Positions 34,071-42,896 are shown, counted from the stretch's first letter. The stretch is 64,000 nt of DNA from Sediminibacillus halophilus (GCF_900103695.1 NZ_FNHF01000006.1:124001-188000), one strand, 5' to 3'. Notes: a model not told the origin generated them from the sequence alone. Program-made: numbers and translations.

Positions 34071-34529
34071 ATGAGTAAAGAAAATATGGACAATTATCTA
34101 GAAGAAGGAATGTACGGCGCAAAGCAGACAAAACCTTCCGAGCGAAAACGTTATTTAGGTACATTAAGGGAAAGGATTCTGCTTGCACTAAAAAAATCTC
34201 AGGTCATGCAACAAAAAGGGCTGGAGGAATTAGCGGCTGAGATGGAAACTAATCCGGATGCAAGGTTATTGCTGAACGGAAAAATCAGTTCCCGTTTCTT
34301 TAAAGAATACAAAAAACTGGCACGTCAGCATAACATCCACTATACGGCGGTTACAAACAAGCAGGCTGAGACAGATATCGGGCTTATCTTAACGAGTAAG
34401 ACTGCAGTAGACCGTAAAACGATTTTTATCGAGAAGGAGGAAGAAACTCCAGCTTCCACAGCAGGAGACGATAGCTCCAAGGGGCTGGGCTCGAGGCTTA
34501 AAAAGTGGCTTGGCTTATCAGAACGATGA
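34071..34529 (+). CDS. yueI: YueI family protein (DUF1694)
   Basis: About 152 residues. KRYLGTLRERILLALKKSQV and KEYKKLARQHNIHYTAVTNK match the YueI family, of unknown function; the C terminus is acidic then basic (LKKWLGLSE). AAGAGGAG stands just before two ATGs (34068, 34071); I chose the second for spacing. Confidence 0.82.
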   Translation: MSKENMDNYLEEGMYGAKQTKPSERKRYLGTLRERILLALKKSQVMQQKGLEELAAEMETNPDARLLLNGKISSRFFKEYKKLARQHNIHYTAVTNKQAETDIGLILTSKTAVDRKTIFIEKEEETPASTAGDDSSKGLGSRLKKWLGLSER

Positions 34530-34664
34530 CTATTCGAACTTCTTCTTCATTACATTTACGTAACATTCAGCCAAAAAAGTTTATCTCAACTCCAATGGTG
34601 AAATAGTTTAGTGTACATGAAAAGCAGGACAAGCTTTTCAAAAACTTCAATGGAGGTGTAGAGA

Positions 34665-34850
34665 ATGGCTGAAAACCGTTTGAAAACTGGAGAAAACGTA
34701 CCAGAGTCAGGCACGTATAAAGTAGACGGATTTGTCAATGAAGACGACGCTTCCCAAAAAGACGATACAGAAATTAACGTCGAGGAAGGGGAACAGTTTC
34801 CACCATCCCCAACCTCCCACAAAGCAGTGTACTGGAAAAAAACTTCTTAA
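34665..34850 (+). CDS. yjzC: YjzC family small protein
   Basis: A 61-residue protein with the YjzC layout: ENRLKTGENVPESGTYKVDG at the start, EEGEQFPPSP in the middle, and a short basic end. Function unknown. TGGAGGTG precedes ATG. Single gene with terminator. Confidence 0.75.
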   Translation: MAENRLKTGENVPESGTYKVDGFVNEDDASQKDDTEINVEEGEQFPPSPTSHKAVYWKKTS

Positions 34851-34874
34851 AATGATTTATGGACTATCTAAACG

Positions 34875-34918
34875 AAAACACTGTACGAGGACGCCTTACT
34901 CTCCGTACAGTGTTTTTT
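34875..34918. terminator. Bidirectional terminator
   Basis: AAAACACTGTACG pairs with CGTACAGTGTTTTT. Confidence 0.9.
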
Positions 34919-34941
34919 ATTCCCTCTTGCTAGTAAACGCT

Positions 34942-35829
34942 TTACAGCAATCGTATTTGCAGGCGCTCGGCTATACGATGCCGGAATTCATCCAATTCAC
35001 TTACTCCTTTAAAATTTGCCAGCAAACCCTGGATTAAAAACTTTTTAGGTTCGGCTTTTCTCATTTCTGAAGACAAATAGTCGATCACACCTTGGAGTTC
35101 TGTCGCCTTAGCAGAGTCGAGATCCAATTGATTGACGACCTCCTGCATCTCCATTAAGTCTTTTTCTATCTTCTGTTTAACAGAATCCGGCGGGAGTTTC
35201 ATAAGTTGAGCGGATTCCAGAAGTTGCTCCTTTGTAATCAACGGCTCTTCCCCACTGTCAAAAATCCCTTCGACGATGTCATCCAAACGCCGGACAAGGA
35301 AGACGGCCATTTTATGGAAGTCAAGTTCGACACCGTATTTGATGCTCAATTGCATATAATTCGACAGCATCCCCTCGACAATAACACCCAGGTCGACAAC
35401 ATACGCTTCTGCTCGATCCCCGTACATATTTATCAAATTTTGCTCATACCAACGCTTGATTTCGATATCTTTCTGTCTTATAAACTCAAATAATTCTTCA
35501 TTGAGGGATATGGTCTGTTCTCGAAACTGAGTAATGATGAAATCTTTATGTTTTATAATTTCTTCCAATTGGATGCGGATTTGTTTGATAAAACTTTCTT
35601 TTGGCGGCAGATTTTCCTGCCTGACTTCTTCCACTTTGCTATTCATCAAATCGTAATAGTATTCGAATATACGGAGCATTAATTCGTCCTTGGAGCGAAA
35701 GTGGAGATAAAAAGATCCCTTGGATAAATTGCTTTTATCGACAATTTCCTGAACGGAGGTCGCATAAAACCCCTTTTCAGCAAAAAGCGCAATGGAAGCC
35801 TCGATTATGTTTCTCTTCTTTTCGTTCAT
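34942..35829 (-). CDS. TetR-family regulator
   Basis: A 295-residue TetR protein. The helix-turn-helix is at about residues 8-50, with TSVQEIVDKSNLSKGSFYLHF. Size and the end block KKFLIQGLLANFK resemble the efflux regulator at 8238, so the two are related paralogues. No transporter gene lies beside it. Alternate starts GTG 35838 and ATG 35835 exist; ATG 35829 fits GGAAGTG best. Confidence 0.85.
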   Translation of the reverse strand: MNEKKRNIIEASIALFAEKGFYATSVQEIVDKSNLSKGSFYLHFRSKDELMLRIFEYYYDLMNSKVEEVRQENLPPKESFIKQIRIQLEEIIKHKDFIITQFREQTISLNEELFEFIRQKDIEIKRWYEQNLINMYGDRAEAYVVDLGVIVEGMLSNYMQLSIKYGVELDFHKMAVFLVRRLDDIVEGIFDSGEEPLITKEQLLESAQLMKLPPDSVKQKIEKDLMEMQEVVNQLDLDSAKATELQGVIDYLSSEMRKAEPKKFLIQGLLANFKGVSELDEFRHRIAERLQIRLL

Positions 35830-35960
35830 TACCATCACTTCCTAGGCTTTACAAAACTTTTTACTTGTTCTATCTTTTATTGTGTCGTTTAACCTGCAAT
35901 CAGTCAAGCAGAAGTCTGTTGTTCGTTGTAGTTCACTTTACTTACGAAAGCCAGCCGTAT

Positions 35961-35994
35961 AAAAAAACATCCAATCCGTACACGGACTGGATGG
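35961..35994 (-). terminator. Terminator of tcyABC
   Basis: Minus strand: CATCCAGTCCG-TGTA-CGGATTGGATG, then seven T. Confidence 0.9.
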
Positions 35995-35999
35995 TACAT

Positions 36000-36746
36000 T
36001 TATGGGTTGAGGATCCGCTGTAAGAATTGCTGTGTTCTTTTCTCCTTCGGTTCTTTCAATACCTGTTTAGGAGGTCCCTGTTCAATAATGTAGCCACCGT
36101 CCATGAACAGTACTTCATCGGAAACCTGTTCCGCGAATTGGACCTCGTGGGTGACAATAACCATTGTCCAGCCTTCATTGGCCAGCTCTTTTATAACTCC
36201 CAGTACTTCTCCAATTAATTCTGGATCGAGAGCGGAAGTGGGTTCATCGAACAGCATCAGTTCCGGTTCGATGGCTAAAGCACGGGCAATCCCGACCCGC
36301 TGTTGCTGTCCGCCGGAAAGTTGGTGTGGATACAAATGCATTTTATCTCTTAAGCCGACTTTGGCAAGCAGCCGTTCTGCCATCTCCTGAACCTGTTTTT
36401 TTTCACGCTTTTGAACAATGATCGGCCCTTCTGTCACATTTTCCAAAGCCGTTTTGTGCGGGAACAAATTGTATGACTGAAAAACCATACCTGATTTCCT
36501 TCTTAACCGCAGCCAGTCTTGTTTACTCACTTTCTTATCAAAATCAAGACTGAATCCATCCTCAAAGGTGAAAACACCGCCGCTCGGCTCCTCCAAGGCG
36601 TTCAAACAGCGAAGCAGTGTCGTTTTCCCGGAACCGGATGGTCCCATGATCGTCAATACCTTGCCTTTTTCCACATTTACCTCAATATCCTTCAGTACCT
36701 CCAACTCGCCAAAGGATTTTGATAGCCCCTTTATTGATAAATACAT
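36000..36746 (-). CDS. tcyC: Cystine ABC importer, ATP-binding subunit
   Basis: A 248-residue ABC ATPase of the polar amino-acid uptake family. Walker [10 protein letters not shown] (about 35-43), signature LSGGQQQR, and Walker [15 protein letters not shown] are intact. It powers import with TcyB and TcyA, encoded just upstream. 16 bases separate it from tcyB. Assignment to cystine rests on the binding protein. Confidence 0.9.
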   Translation of the reverse strand: MYLSIKGLSKSFGELEVLKDIEVNVEKGKVLTIMGPSGSGKTTLLRCLNALEEPSGGVFTFEDGFSLDFDKKVSKQDWLRLRRKSGMVFQSYNLFPHKTALENVTEGPIIVQKREKKQVQEMAERLLAKVGLRDKMHLYPHQLSGGQQQRVGIARALAIEPELMLFDEPTSALDPELIGEVLGVIKELANEGWTMVIVTHEVQFAEQVSDEVLFMDGGYIIEQGPPKQVLKEPKEKRTQQFLQRILNP

Positions 36747-36762
36747 TGCTCAACCTTCCTCT

Positions 36763-37467
36763 CTACCTTGCCGTGTAACGTGAAAGTCGTCTTTCGATTG
36801 CTTCCTGGACGAGTGACAGCAAGAAACAGATCACCCAATACAAAATCGCGGCTTCCACATATATCAGCATGAAGTCGTACGTCCTTGCCGCAATTTCCTG
36901 TGCCCGGCGAAACAGCTCGGTTACCAGAATCAACGAGGCTAGCGACGTATCTTTGACCAGGCTGATAAACGTGTTGGACAGCGGTGGAATGGAGACTCTT
37001 GCCGCCTGTGGAAGAATGATCCGCTTTAAGGTAGTAGAATGGGACATGCCGACTGTATAGCCTGCTTCCCATTGGCCTTTTGGAATCGATAAAATAGATG
37101 CACGGATAATTTCAGATGCATAGGCCCCTACATTCAAAGAAAAAGCGATAATCGCACTCGGAAACGGGTCGATCGTTATATTTAAGCTAGGCATCCCATA
37201 AAACACGATGAACAGCTGCACCAGCATAGGTGTCCCTCTGATTGCGGACACATAAGCAACGGCAGGCGCCCTTAGAAACCGGGAATTGGACAGACGCATC
37301 ATCGCGGTCAACAAAGCCAGCACTATTCCTACCGCAAAGGAAATCAGCGTAAGAGGGATGGTATATTTAATCCCCCCGGTGATCATCGGGAGCAGGGAGT
37401 TTTTAAAAAGCTCCCAGCCCCCCATATCTGCTGTAATGGTAAGCAAAACATTATTGAGAAGAGACAT
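36763..37467 (-). CDS. tcyB: Cystine ABC importer, permease subunit
   Basis: About 234 residues with five hydrophobic segments and the His/Glu/Gln permease signature: RGTPMLVQLFIVFYG and EAGYTVGMSHSTTLKRIILPQA, the loop that meets the ATPase. The start is ATG 37467 behind GGTGAAG, inside the end of tcyA, so the two are translationally coupled. Confidence 0.9.
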   Translation of the reverse strand: MSLLNNVLLTITADMGGWELFKNSLLPMITGGIKYTIPLTLISFAVGIVLALLTAMMRLSNSRFLRAPAVAYVSAIRGTPMLVQLFIVFYGMPSLNITIDPFPSAIIAFSLNVGAYASEIIRASILSIPKGQWEAGYTVGMSHSTTLKRIILPQAARVSIPPLSNTFISLVKDTSLASLILVTELFRRAQEIAARTYDFMLIYVEAAILYWVICFLLSLVQEAIERRLSRYTAR

Positions 37468-38290
37468 CTTCACCAAACCATTCTTTGGAGATTTCCGCTA
37501 AGGTTCCGTCTTCTCTCATGGCTTCCAATTGTTCGTTGACAGCTTCCACTAATTCTTCGTTTCCTTTGTTGAATGCGAAAGCAGATTCTGAAGCGTCACC
37601 CTGCTCCGCGGCGATTTTGATGCTCTCATCCCCTTGCTGGTTGATATAATCCAGTACCGCCAGCTTATCGTTCACCGTGACATCTGCTCTGCCTTGCTTG
37701 ATCAATTCGATGGACTGTGCCAGACCTTCGACGCTGACAAGTTCCGCACCATTTTCCTCTGCAATTTCACCGAAATTACTGGTTAAAGACTGTGCGGATT
37801 GCTTGCCCTCTAAGTCTTCGAAAGAAGTGATACTGTTGTTATCCTTTGGTACGACTACGACCGCAGAAGAATACGTATATGGATTGGAGAAATCATAGTT
37901 TTGTTTACGTTCTTCATCGATGCCGACCTGGTTGGCAATCACGTCAAAGCGTTCGGCATTCAAGCCGGCAAACATGGAGTCCCATTGTGTTTCTTCAAAT
38001 TCCACATCGACTCCCATCCGGTCAGCCACTTCCCGGATAATTTCTACATCATAACCAGTTAACTCACCTTCATCATTATGGAAGGTAAAGGGCGCATACG
38101 TACCTTCCGTTCCAACCGTAATAACCCCTTCTTCCATGATTTGATCATAAAGGGACGCAGACGACTCAGAGCCACTGTCCGAGCTGCCATTATTTTCGTC
38201 GGCACCGGAATCTCCCTCTGAATTACCTCCACATGCTGCCAAAACAGCAACCAGGCCGATGATAACCAGCCATGCACTTATTTTTTTCAT
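37451..38290 (-). CDS. tcyA: Cystine-binding lipoprotein
   Basis: A 279-residue solute-binding lipoprotein: signal peptide with lipobox LAACGG (lipidated Cys20), a Gly/Ser/Asp-rich linker, then the type 3 binding fold. GVITVGTEGTYAPFTFHND and ETQWDSMFAGLNAERFDVIA follow B. subtilis TcyA closely, which supports L-cystine as ligand. First gene of tcyABC, with a clear promoter. Confidence 0.88.
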   Translation of the reverse strand: MKKISAWLVIIGLVAVLAACGGNSEGDSGADENNGSSDSGSESSASLYDQIMEEGVITVGTEGTYAPFTFHNDEGELTGYDVEIIREVADRMGVDVEFEETQWDSMFAGLNAERFDVIANQVGIDEERKQNYDFSNPYTYSSAVVVVPKDNNSITSFEDLEGKQSAQSLTSNFGEIAEENGAELVSVEGLAQSIELIKQGRADVTVNDKLAVLDYINQQGDESIKIAAEQGDASESAFAFNKGNEELVEAVNEQLEAMREDGTLAEISKEWFGEDVSSQ

Positions 38291-38334
38291 ATTGAAACCC
38301 CCAGTATGTTTATCGGAATTGTTGTCCAGACGTG

Positions 38335-38364
38335 ATTATACCCCAGTGAAGATCGCTTTGTAAA
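38335..38364 (-). promoter_or_regulatory. Promoter of tcyABC
   Basis: Minus strand TTTACA (38364-38359), 18 bases, TATAAT (38340-38335), 45 bases before tcyA. I see no S-box or T-box in 38291-38592, only this promoter and an imperfect hairpin near 38430-38475. A CymR-type site was not resolved. Confidence 0.72.
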
Positions 38365-38592
38365 ACAATTAAACCTTTCCTCTGAAGTATTCCCTAACCC
38401 TGTTAAAAATATTGTTATGCCATAAAAGAAGAGGACTCGTTCCTGTGCAAGACGCACATAGCAACTCGTCCCCATTTTCAAGGTTAGTATTACCTTCCCC
38501 TCCTGGCAATTCTCCAATTTCATTCTTTTGGAGTTGATGCCCAAAGAGGGGAAGTCATTATATTGATTCACCAAGACCTATCCACTTCCCTT

Positions 38593-39219
38593 TCATTTTA
38601 CAAGGTCATCCTTCTCGTTCAGAGACCTTCGCAGTCTTTTAAGCGCTTTTTTATGACTTTTGGACACAGCTTGTTGGGATTTTTTTAGTACGACAGCTAT
38701 TTCCGTGTCACTCAGCTCGTGCACATAGGCCAAGTTGAGAATCTTTTTCTGGTTCTCTGTCAAATTGGTGATAGCCTGATACAGTCTTTCATCAACAACC
38801 AGATCTTCAAGTGTATAATCCTGTCCAGTGGAAAATACTGCTTCCAGGCTGGACTCCTGCCGTTTGTCTTCGATTACGTCTTTTAACGTGTATTCGGAAT
38901 CATCTGTTAGAGGGGAGTCAAGAATGAGCTGATTGCGCATTTTCACATTTTTGTATTTTTTATCATAATTTATGGCATTGAAATGTAGGGTATTAGAGAG
39001 AAAAGTGGTCAGCCTGATATTAAAGTAGTAGGCGCGGAATTTATCATCTAGCTTTTTCGTGTTTGCATTGGAAGGGTAACAAATGGTCTGGACAAACAAC
39101 TGGTAGTTATCCTTCTCTTTCAAAAAGGCGGAGACAATCGTGTTGTTAAGGAACTCCTGATGTTCGTCAATATATTTCTTTACCTCGGACACACAGGGAT
39201 CTTCACGTTCTTTCACCAA
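38593..39219 (-). CDS. sigO: SigO-like RNA polymerase sigma factor
   Basis: A 208-residue sigma-70-family protein. The C-terminal region 4 helix-turn-helix is clear: HELSDTEIAVVLKKSQQAVS, then a basic end. The N-terminal half lacks a clear region 2. In B. subtilis, SigO (YvrI) recognises the -35 element and needs RsoA to supply the region-2-like function. Here it is the last gene of a rsoA-yvrJ-sigO unit, which supports the call. The start is TTG 39219 or GTG 39216 behind GGGGGGA. Confidence 0.83.
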   Translation of the reverse strand: MVKEREDPCVSEVKKYIDEHQEFLNNTIVSAFLKEKDNYQLFVQTICYPSNANTKKLDDKFRAYYFNIRLTTFLSNTLHFNAINYDKKYKNVKMRNQLILDSPLTDDSEYTLKDVIEDKRQESSLEAVFSTGQDYTLEDLVVDERLYQAITNLTENQKKILNLAYVHELSDTEIAVVLKKSQQAVSKSHKKALKRLRRSLNEKDDLVK

Positions 39220-39262
39220 CTAATCCCCCCTTCTTGTTTTCCTGAAAACGGGATGGGCATCT

Positions 39263-39418
39263 CTACTTCTGGGATAGCTTGGTCGAGAGCTCGTAAATCA
39301 CAGTCTCCAGATTTTCAATTTTTCGTTCAAATCGAAAGAACAAATAAACAGTGACTGCGATAGGAAAGCCGAAATTCCCCAACAAAGTGACCCAAAGCGG
39401 AAAGTCAAAAGAATTCAT
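39263..39418 (-). CDS. yvrJ: YvrJ family small membrane protein
   Basis: 51 residues: hydrophobic N terminus with GNFGFPIAVTVYLFFRFE, then a charged helix. GGGAGGCG precedes ATG 39418. It lies between rsoA and sigO. YvrJ is a known SigO/RsoA target in B. subtilis with no assigned role. A second copy is at 4742-4897. Confidence 0.87.
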   Translation of the reverse strand: MNSFDFPLWVTLLGNFGFPIAVTVYLFFRFERKIENLETVIYELSTKLSQK

Positions 39419-39446
39419 TAACATCGCCTCCCTGTCATTAAATTTT

Positions 39447-39692
39447 TCAAACAATGTTACTCTCTACCTGAACTTGAAAATCGAAAAATCCGGGAACCGT
39501 GGAAATATCATAACTGGTAACGGCTTCTACCATTTTCAACTGTAAATCCTGGTACATATCTTCCCTGTTTCTCTCTTCTGTCTGATAAAGGGATTTTTTG
39601 ACTTTTGGCTCGAATGCGTCGAGAATGGCTATCAAGGCGGACGGGTTACTCTTAGACTCTGTCGTTAACTGATACAGTGACTTTTCCTCCAT
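39447..39692 (-). CDS. rsoA: RsoA-like sigma co-factor
   Basis: An 81-residue protein with a region-2-like appearance: NREDMYQDLQLKMVEAVTSYD resembles the sigma region 2 segment that contacts the beta-prime coiled coil. Length and locus match B. subtilis RsoA (YvrHa), which works with SigO as a two-part sigma factor. GGGGGGTTATCTG precedes ATG. Confidence 0.8.
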   Translation of the reverse strand: MEEKSLYQLTTESKSNPSALIAILDAFEPKVKKSLYQTEERNREDMYQDLQLKMVEAVTSYDISTVPGFFDFQVQVESNIV

Positions 39693-39920
39693 TCAGATAA
39701 CCCCCCTAATGATATGACTTGACTTGCTTACTCTATAAAGAAGCTCTCCTCTCCCATCTAACAACCTTTGTCTATAAAAATTCTTATTTACTTTATTTTA
39801 CAGAAAGAACGAACGTTTGGGTATTGGGACTTTCCCCTGGCATTCCGGGCAGTTAGCAGCAGTGTGGCATTCCATCTTTCCTCTTAAAAGCATAACTAGT
39901 TAATAAGTCCGGGGGGAGCT

Positions 39921-40016
39921 ATGGCGGACTATGATGATATTTGGCTGTTGACCATATGGATGCCTGGTATTCCAGCGTGTTTCTTTTGCAGTGGGAATTT
40001 GTCTGATATATTTTAA
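39921..40016 (+). CDS. Possible 31-residue peptide
   Basis: ATG 39921 follows GGGGGGAGCT, a strong site, and reads 31 codons starting MADYDD and ending in a hydrophobic, Cys-containing stretch. The next frame stays open longer, so it may be a frameshifted remnant. The rest of 39693-40046 shows nothing recognisable. Confidence 0.35.
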   Translation: MADYDDIWLLTIWMPGIPACFFCSGNLSDIF

Positions 40017-40046
40017 AGGACACAGAATAAACGTAAGGATGATAGA

Positions 40047-41162
40047 ATGAAAAAATTCATTATAGTCGGGGCCGGCATACTCGGGGCTTCCACCGCCTAC
40101 CGGCTCGCAAAAGCTGGAGCGGAAGTAATAGTCGTTGACCGACAGGATACCGGACAAGCTACAGACGCTGCTGCTGGAATTATTTGTCCCTGGTTGTCCC
40201 AACGGAGAAATAAGGCCTGGTATCAGCTTGCAAAAGGTGGTGCCCGTTATTACCCTGAATTGATAAAAGAATTAACATCCGATGGGGAAAAAAACACTGG
40301 ATACACCAAATCAGGCGCCATCAGTCTTCACCGGGATCCAAAAAAGTTGGACGCAATGGAGGAACGAGCACTAAAACGTAGCGAGCATGCACCGGAGATG
40401 GGAGAAATCAGCCAACTTTCAGCAAATCAGGCTAAAGCTTTATTCCCGCCGCTTTCAGGTGAGATGGGGGCTGTCCATGTCAGCGGGGCCGCTCGTGTCG
40501 ATGGCCGTTTACTGCGGAACGCTTTATTGCGTGCAGCAGCAAAACATGGAGCCGAAAGAATAAACGGTAGTGCCTCCCTCGCGGTCAAAGGAAACAGGGC
40601 GTATGGCGTTAGGGTTGACAAGGAAATCTTTTATGCAGATAAGGTGATTGTAACAGCAGGTGCCTGGGCACGGGAACTATTCAACCAAGCAGGCATCCCG
40701 TTCCACGTCAGGTTTCAAAAAGCCCAAATTCTCCATTTGGCACTCCCTGATACACAAACCACTGATTGGCCGGTCGTGATGCCGCCCAGCAGCCATTACT
40801 TACTTGCCTCTGATCCAAACCGCATTGTAGTTGGCACTACACATGAGGATACCGAGCAATACGACACTCGGGTTACTGCCGGTGGTGTAAAGGAAATCCT
40901 CGACAAGAGCTTGCAAACTGCTCCGGGATTATCGGAAAGTACGCTACTGGAAGCAAGGGTAGGGTTTCGGCCGTTCACCCCCGGCTTTCTGCCAGTCATC
41001 GGTGCTATTCCGGGTGTTGATAATCTGTTGACTGCGAATGGGCTAGGAGCGTCTGGACTTACCATGGGTCCATATATCGGTTCCGAACTTGCTAAGCTGG
41101 CGTTGGAGGAAGAGACAGGGATTGATTTAAGCCTTTATGATGTATCGGGTGCATTAACATGA
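40047..41162 (+). CDS. FAD-dependent D-amino-acid dehydrogenase/oxidase-like
   Basis: A 371-residue DAO-family flavoprotein. The FAD motif FIIVGAGILGASTAYRLAKAGAEV begins at residue 4; the C-terminal GFRPFTPGFLPVIGAI and TANGLGASGLTMGP blocks complete the FAD site. It would oxidise a D-amino acid, glycine or an N-methyl amine; which one is unknown. AAGGATG precedes ATG. An XRE regulator follows. Confidence 0.87.
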   Translation: MKKFIIVGAGILGASTAYRLAKAGAEVIVVDRQDTGQATDAAAGIICPWLSQRRNKAWYQLAKGGARYYPELIKELTSDGEKNTGYTKSGAISLHRDPKKLDAMEERALKRSEHAPEMGEISQLSANQAKALFPPLSGEMGAVHVSGAARVDGRLLRNALLRAAAKHGAERINGSASLAVKGNRAYGVRVDKEIFYADKVIVTAGAWARELFNQAGIPFHVRFQKAQILHLALPDTQTTDWPVVMPPSSHYLLASDPNRIVVGTTHEDTEQYDTRVTAGGVKEILDKSLQTAPGLSESTLLEARVGFRPFTPGFLPVIGAIPGVDNLLTANGLGASGLTMGPYIGSELAKLALEEETGIDLSLYDVSGALT

Positions 41163-41196
41163 TGCACCCTTCTATTCAGCTAATAGTGTAAAGCAA

Positions 41197-41210
41197 ACTT
41201 TACGTAAAGT
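41197..41210. promoter_or_regulatory. Palindromic operator upstream of XRE gene
   Basis: ACTTTACGTAAAGT is a perfect 14-base palindrome, flanked by further half-sites GTGTAAAG (41186) and CCTTTAC (41212). It lies 47 bases before the XRE start, suiting autoregulation. Confidence 0.6.
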
Positions 41211-41256
41211 AACCTTTACAACAAAATGGATACGACAGCGAAAGGAGAAGGAAGCG

Positions 41257-41451
41257 TTGAAAAATGACCTACCGGCATACAGAAAAATACATGGGATCTC
41301 CCAGGATGGTTTAGCAGCAAAGCTGGGTGTTTCCAGACAAACCATCATTTCGATCGAGAAAGGCAGATACAACCCTTCACTTCCTTTAGCTTTGCAGATT
41401 GCCCGGTTATTCAATACCTATGTGGAAAATATCTTTTTTTTAGATGAATAG
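41257..41451 (+). CDS. XRE-family small regulator
   Basis: A 64-residue Cro/CI-type DNA-binding protein: helix-turn-helix in ISQDGLAAKLGVSRQTIISIE, then the typical RYNPSLPLALQIARLF and a FLDE end. Such minimal XRE proteins control an adjacent membrane-protein gene. TTG start behind AAAGGAGAAGG. The next gene begins 26 bases downstream. Confidence 0.9.
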   Translation: MKNDLPAYRKIHGISQDGLAAKLGVSRQTIISIEKGRYNPSLPLALQIARLFNTYVENIFFLDE

Positions 41452-41476
41452 TTGCTACACGAAAAGGAGGACCCTG

Positions 41477-41857
41477 ATGAAATATTCACGGCTCGCGTTT
41501 TTGGTTATCGGTATTGTCAACCTGATATTATTCGTCTTTTTGGCTGTCGTCGCCATCCTAGCCGGAGATACAGGATTAGTGTCGCAAAACCTGCCATGTC
41601 TTGCTATGGCTGTCATGGCATTTTGTTTAAGCTATTTATTTCCTCAGTTCATTCAAAAAGACGAGCGGATGAAGCTTATCCGGCACAAGGGCATCTTTTT
41701 TTCCTTTTTTGCTTTTTTAACTTACTCAATTGTATTGACTACTCTCTTACAAACTAATGTAATCCAGTTGCCTGGTTCTGAGGCCGTTAGCATCCTCACT
41801 ACTTTAATGATCTGTACCGTTTTTATTTCTTGGGTTGTTTTATCAAAAATCTACTAA
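41477..41857 (+). CDS. Four-helix membrane protein next to XRE regulator
   Basis: About 126 residues with four hydrophobic segments (about 6-26, 35-52, 70-90, 102-122). Topology and neighbour suggest the DUF2178-like proteins found after XRE genes; not firmly recognised. AAAAGGAGGACCCTG precedes ATG 41477. Likely co-transcribed with the regulator. Confidence 0.7.
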   Translation: MKYSRLAFLVIGIVNLILFVFLAVVAILAGDTGLVSQNLPCLAMAVMAFCLSYLFPQFIQKDERMKLIRHKGIFFSFFAFLTYSIVLTTLLQTNVIQLPGSEAVSILTTLMICTVFISWVVLSKIY

Positions 41858-41882
41858 ACCTGCACCTTTTGGGGGTGTAGCT

Positions 41883-42058
41883 ATGCAAGAGTGGTTTTTC
41901 CTCTTTCTTTTATTATCGGATTTCCCCTGTTATATCTATTGATTCGAAAGGATGTCAACAAGGATAAGGCGTTGACCAAAAGAGGTTTTATCAAACTGGG
42001 ATCATTTTTTCTCATTATCTTTATGGTCGCTTTATTCCTTGGACTGCTGGCAAGATGA
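41883..42058 (+). pseudogene. Small two-helix membrane protein, frameshifted near its start
   Basis: ATG 41883, after GGGGGTG, opens a frame that stops after 19 codons. Adding one T in the T run at 41894-41898 joins it to a frame of about 50 residues with two membrane segments and the linker LIRKDVNKDKALTKRGFIKLG, ending at 42058. Alternatively a GTG at 41891 is the true start. It would be the third gene of the XRE unit. Confidence 0.55.
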
Positions 42059-42301
42059 GGGTATAGGGGCATTGTCTGTGGGAATTGCAGATTGACACTT
42101 GTTATTCTTTACCGGTATTTTAAAGAAATGTTCCTGAGACATGTTTTATTATCAGAAAGGGGCATTATATTGCACATGTGGACAAGGCTTGGCGCAATTA
42201 TTCCTGGTGCTTAATACATTTTATCATTTTTGATGGTAGTTTCGTTTTCCTTAAAGAGTTAAAATGTAAAGTTAAAGGATACAATTCAGGAGGGGAGTAA
42301 C

Positions 42302-42772
42302 ATCAATAAAGAGATTCTACCACTTATTAACTTAATAATATTGACGCTCCTCTGTAGTGGATGTGCTTTTGCGGAATCAGATAATTTAATTCCTGATTAT
42401 AATTATACTCAATTATTTGTAGAAAAAAGACTTAGTTCACACATAGGAGATGTCGAATATAAAAAAGTTTGGGATAAGGATGAGATAAAAGAAATCAAGG
42501 ATTTACTTAATTCTGTTCCAGTAGAATCACCCGGAGATCAACAGAAAGAGAAAATTAAATCCCAATTAAATGAAAAAGGAACATATATTTTCTCATTCTA
42601 TACGCAAAAGGATTTAGACAATAGAACGACGGAATCAGTTTTTTATTTAGCATTGTTACAAAGCGGACAGATCGTTTATTCCGACCCCAAGGATCATGAA
42701 ATGAGCATTCGTTTAGTATCCGCCGAAAATAAACCTGAATTAGTAAAAAAAATTATCGAAAAGATTTACTAA
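42302..42772 (+). CDS. Putative lipoprotein with an ATC start
   Basis: From ATC 42302 the frame gives 156 residues: NKE, a hydrophobic stretch and LLCSGC, a lipoprotein signal with the lipidated Cys at about 20, then a polar domain. The first standard start (TTG 42341) would cut the signal peptide. AGGAGGGG lies six bases before the ATC, so initiation there is likely. The domain is not recognised; base composition is more AT-rich than its neighbours. Confidence 0.6.
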   Translation: MNKEILPLINLIILTLLCSGCAFAESDNLIPDYNYTQLFVEKRLSSHIGDVEYKKVWDKDEIKEIKDLLNSVPVESPGDQQKEKIKSQLNEKGTYIFSFYTQKDLDNRTTESVFYLALLQSGQIVYSDPKDHEMSIRLVSAENKPELVKKIIEKIY

Positions 42773-42858
42773 TCTAATAGAAACCTAAATACCTCTTGTT
42801 GATTAACTGGTACCTATATAACTATTCGGATAAGAATTTCGGTTCCCCCTCTATCCTA

Positions 42859-42892
42859 AAAAGAGCCTTGCCAGCTAGGCAAAGGCTCTTGC
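42859..42892 (-). terminator. Terminator of alaR-alaT
   Basis: Minus strand AAGAGCCTTTGCC-TAGCT-GGCAAGGCTCTT, then T run. Confidence 0.9.
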
Positions 42893-42896
42893 TTCT

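Noticed and set aside
38287-38574. 95-codon frame and a possible S-box or T-box upstream of tcyA
   Set aside because: The frame covers the tcyA promoter, and I found none of the conserved S-box or T-box blocks.
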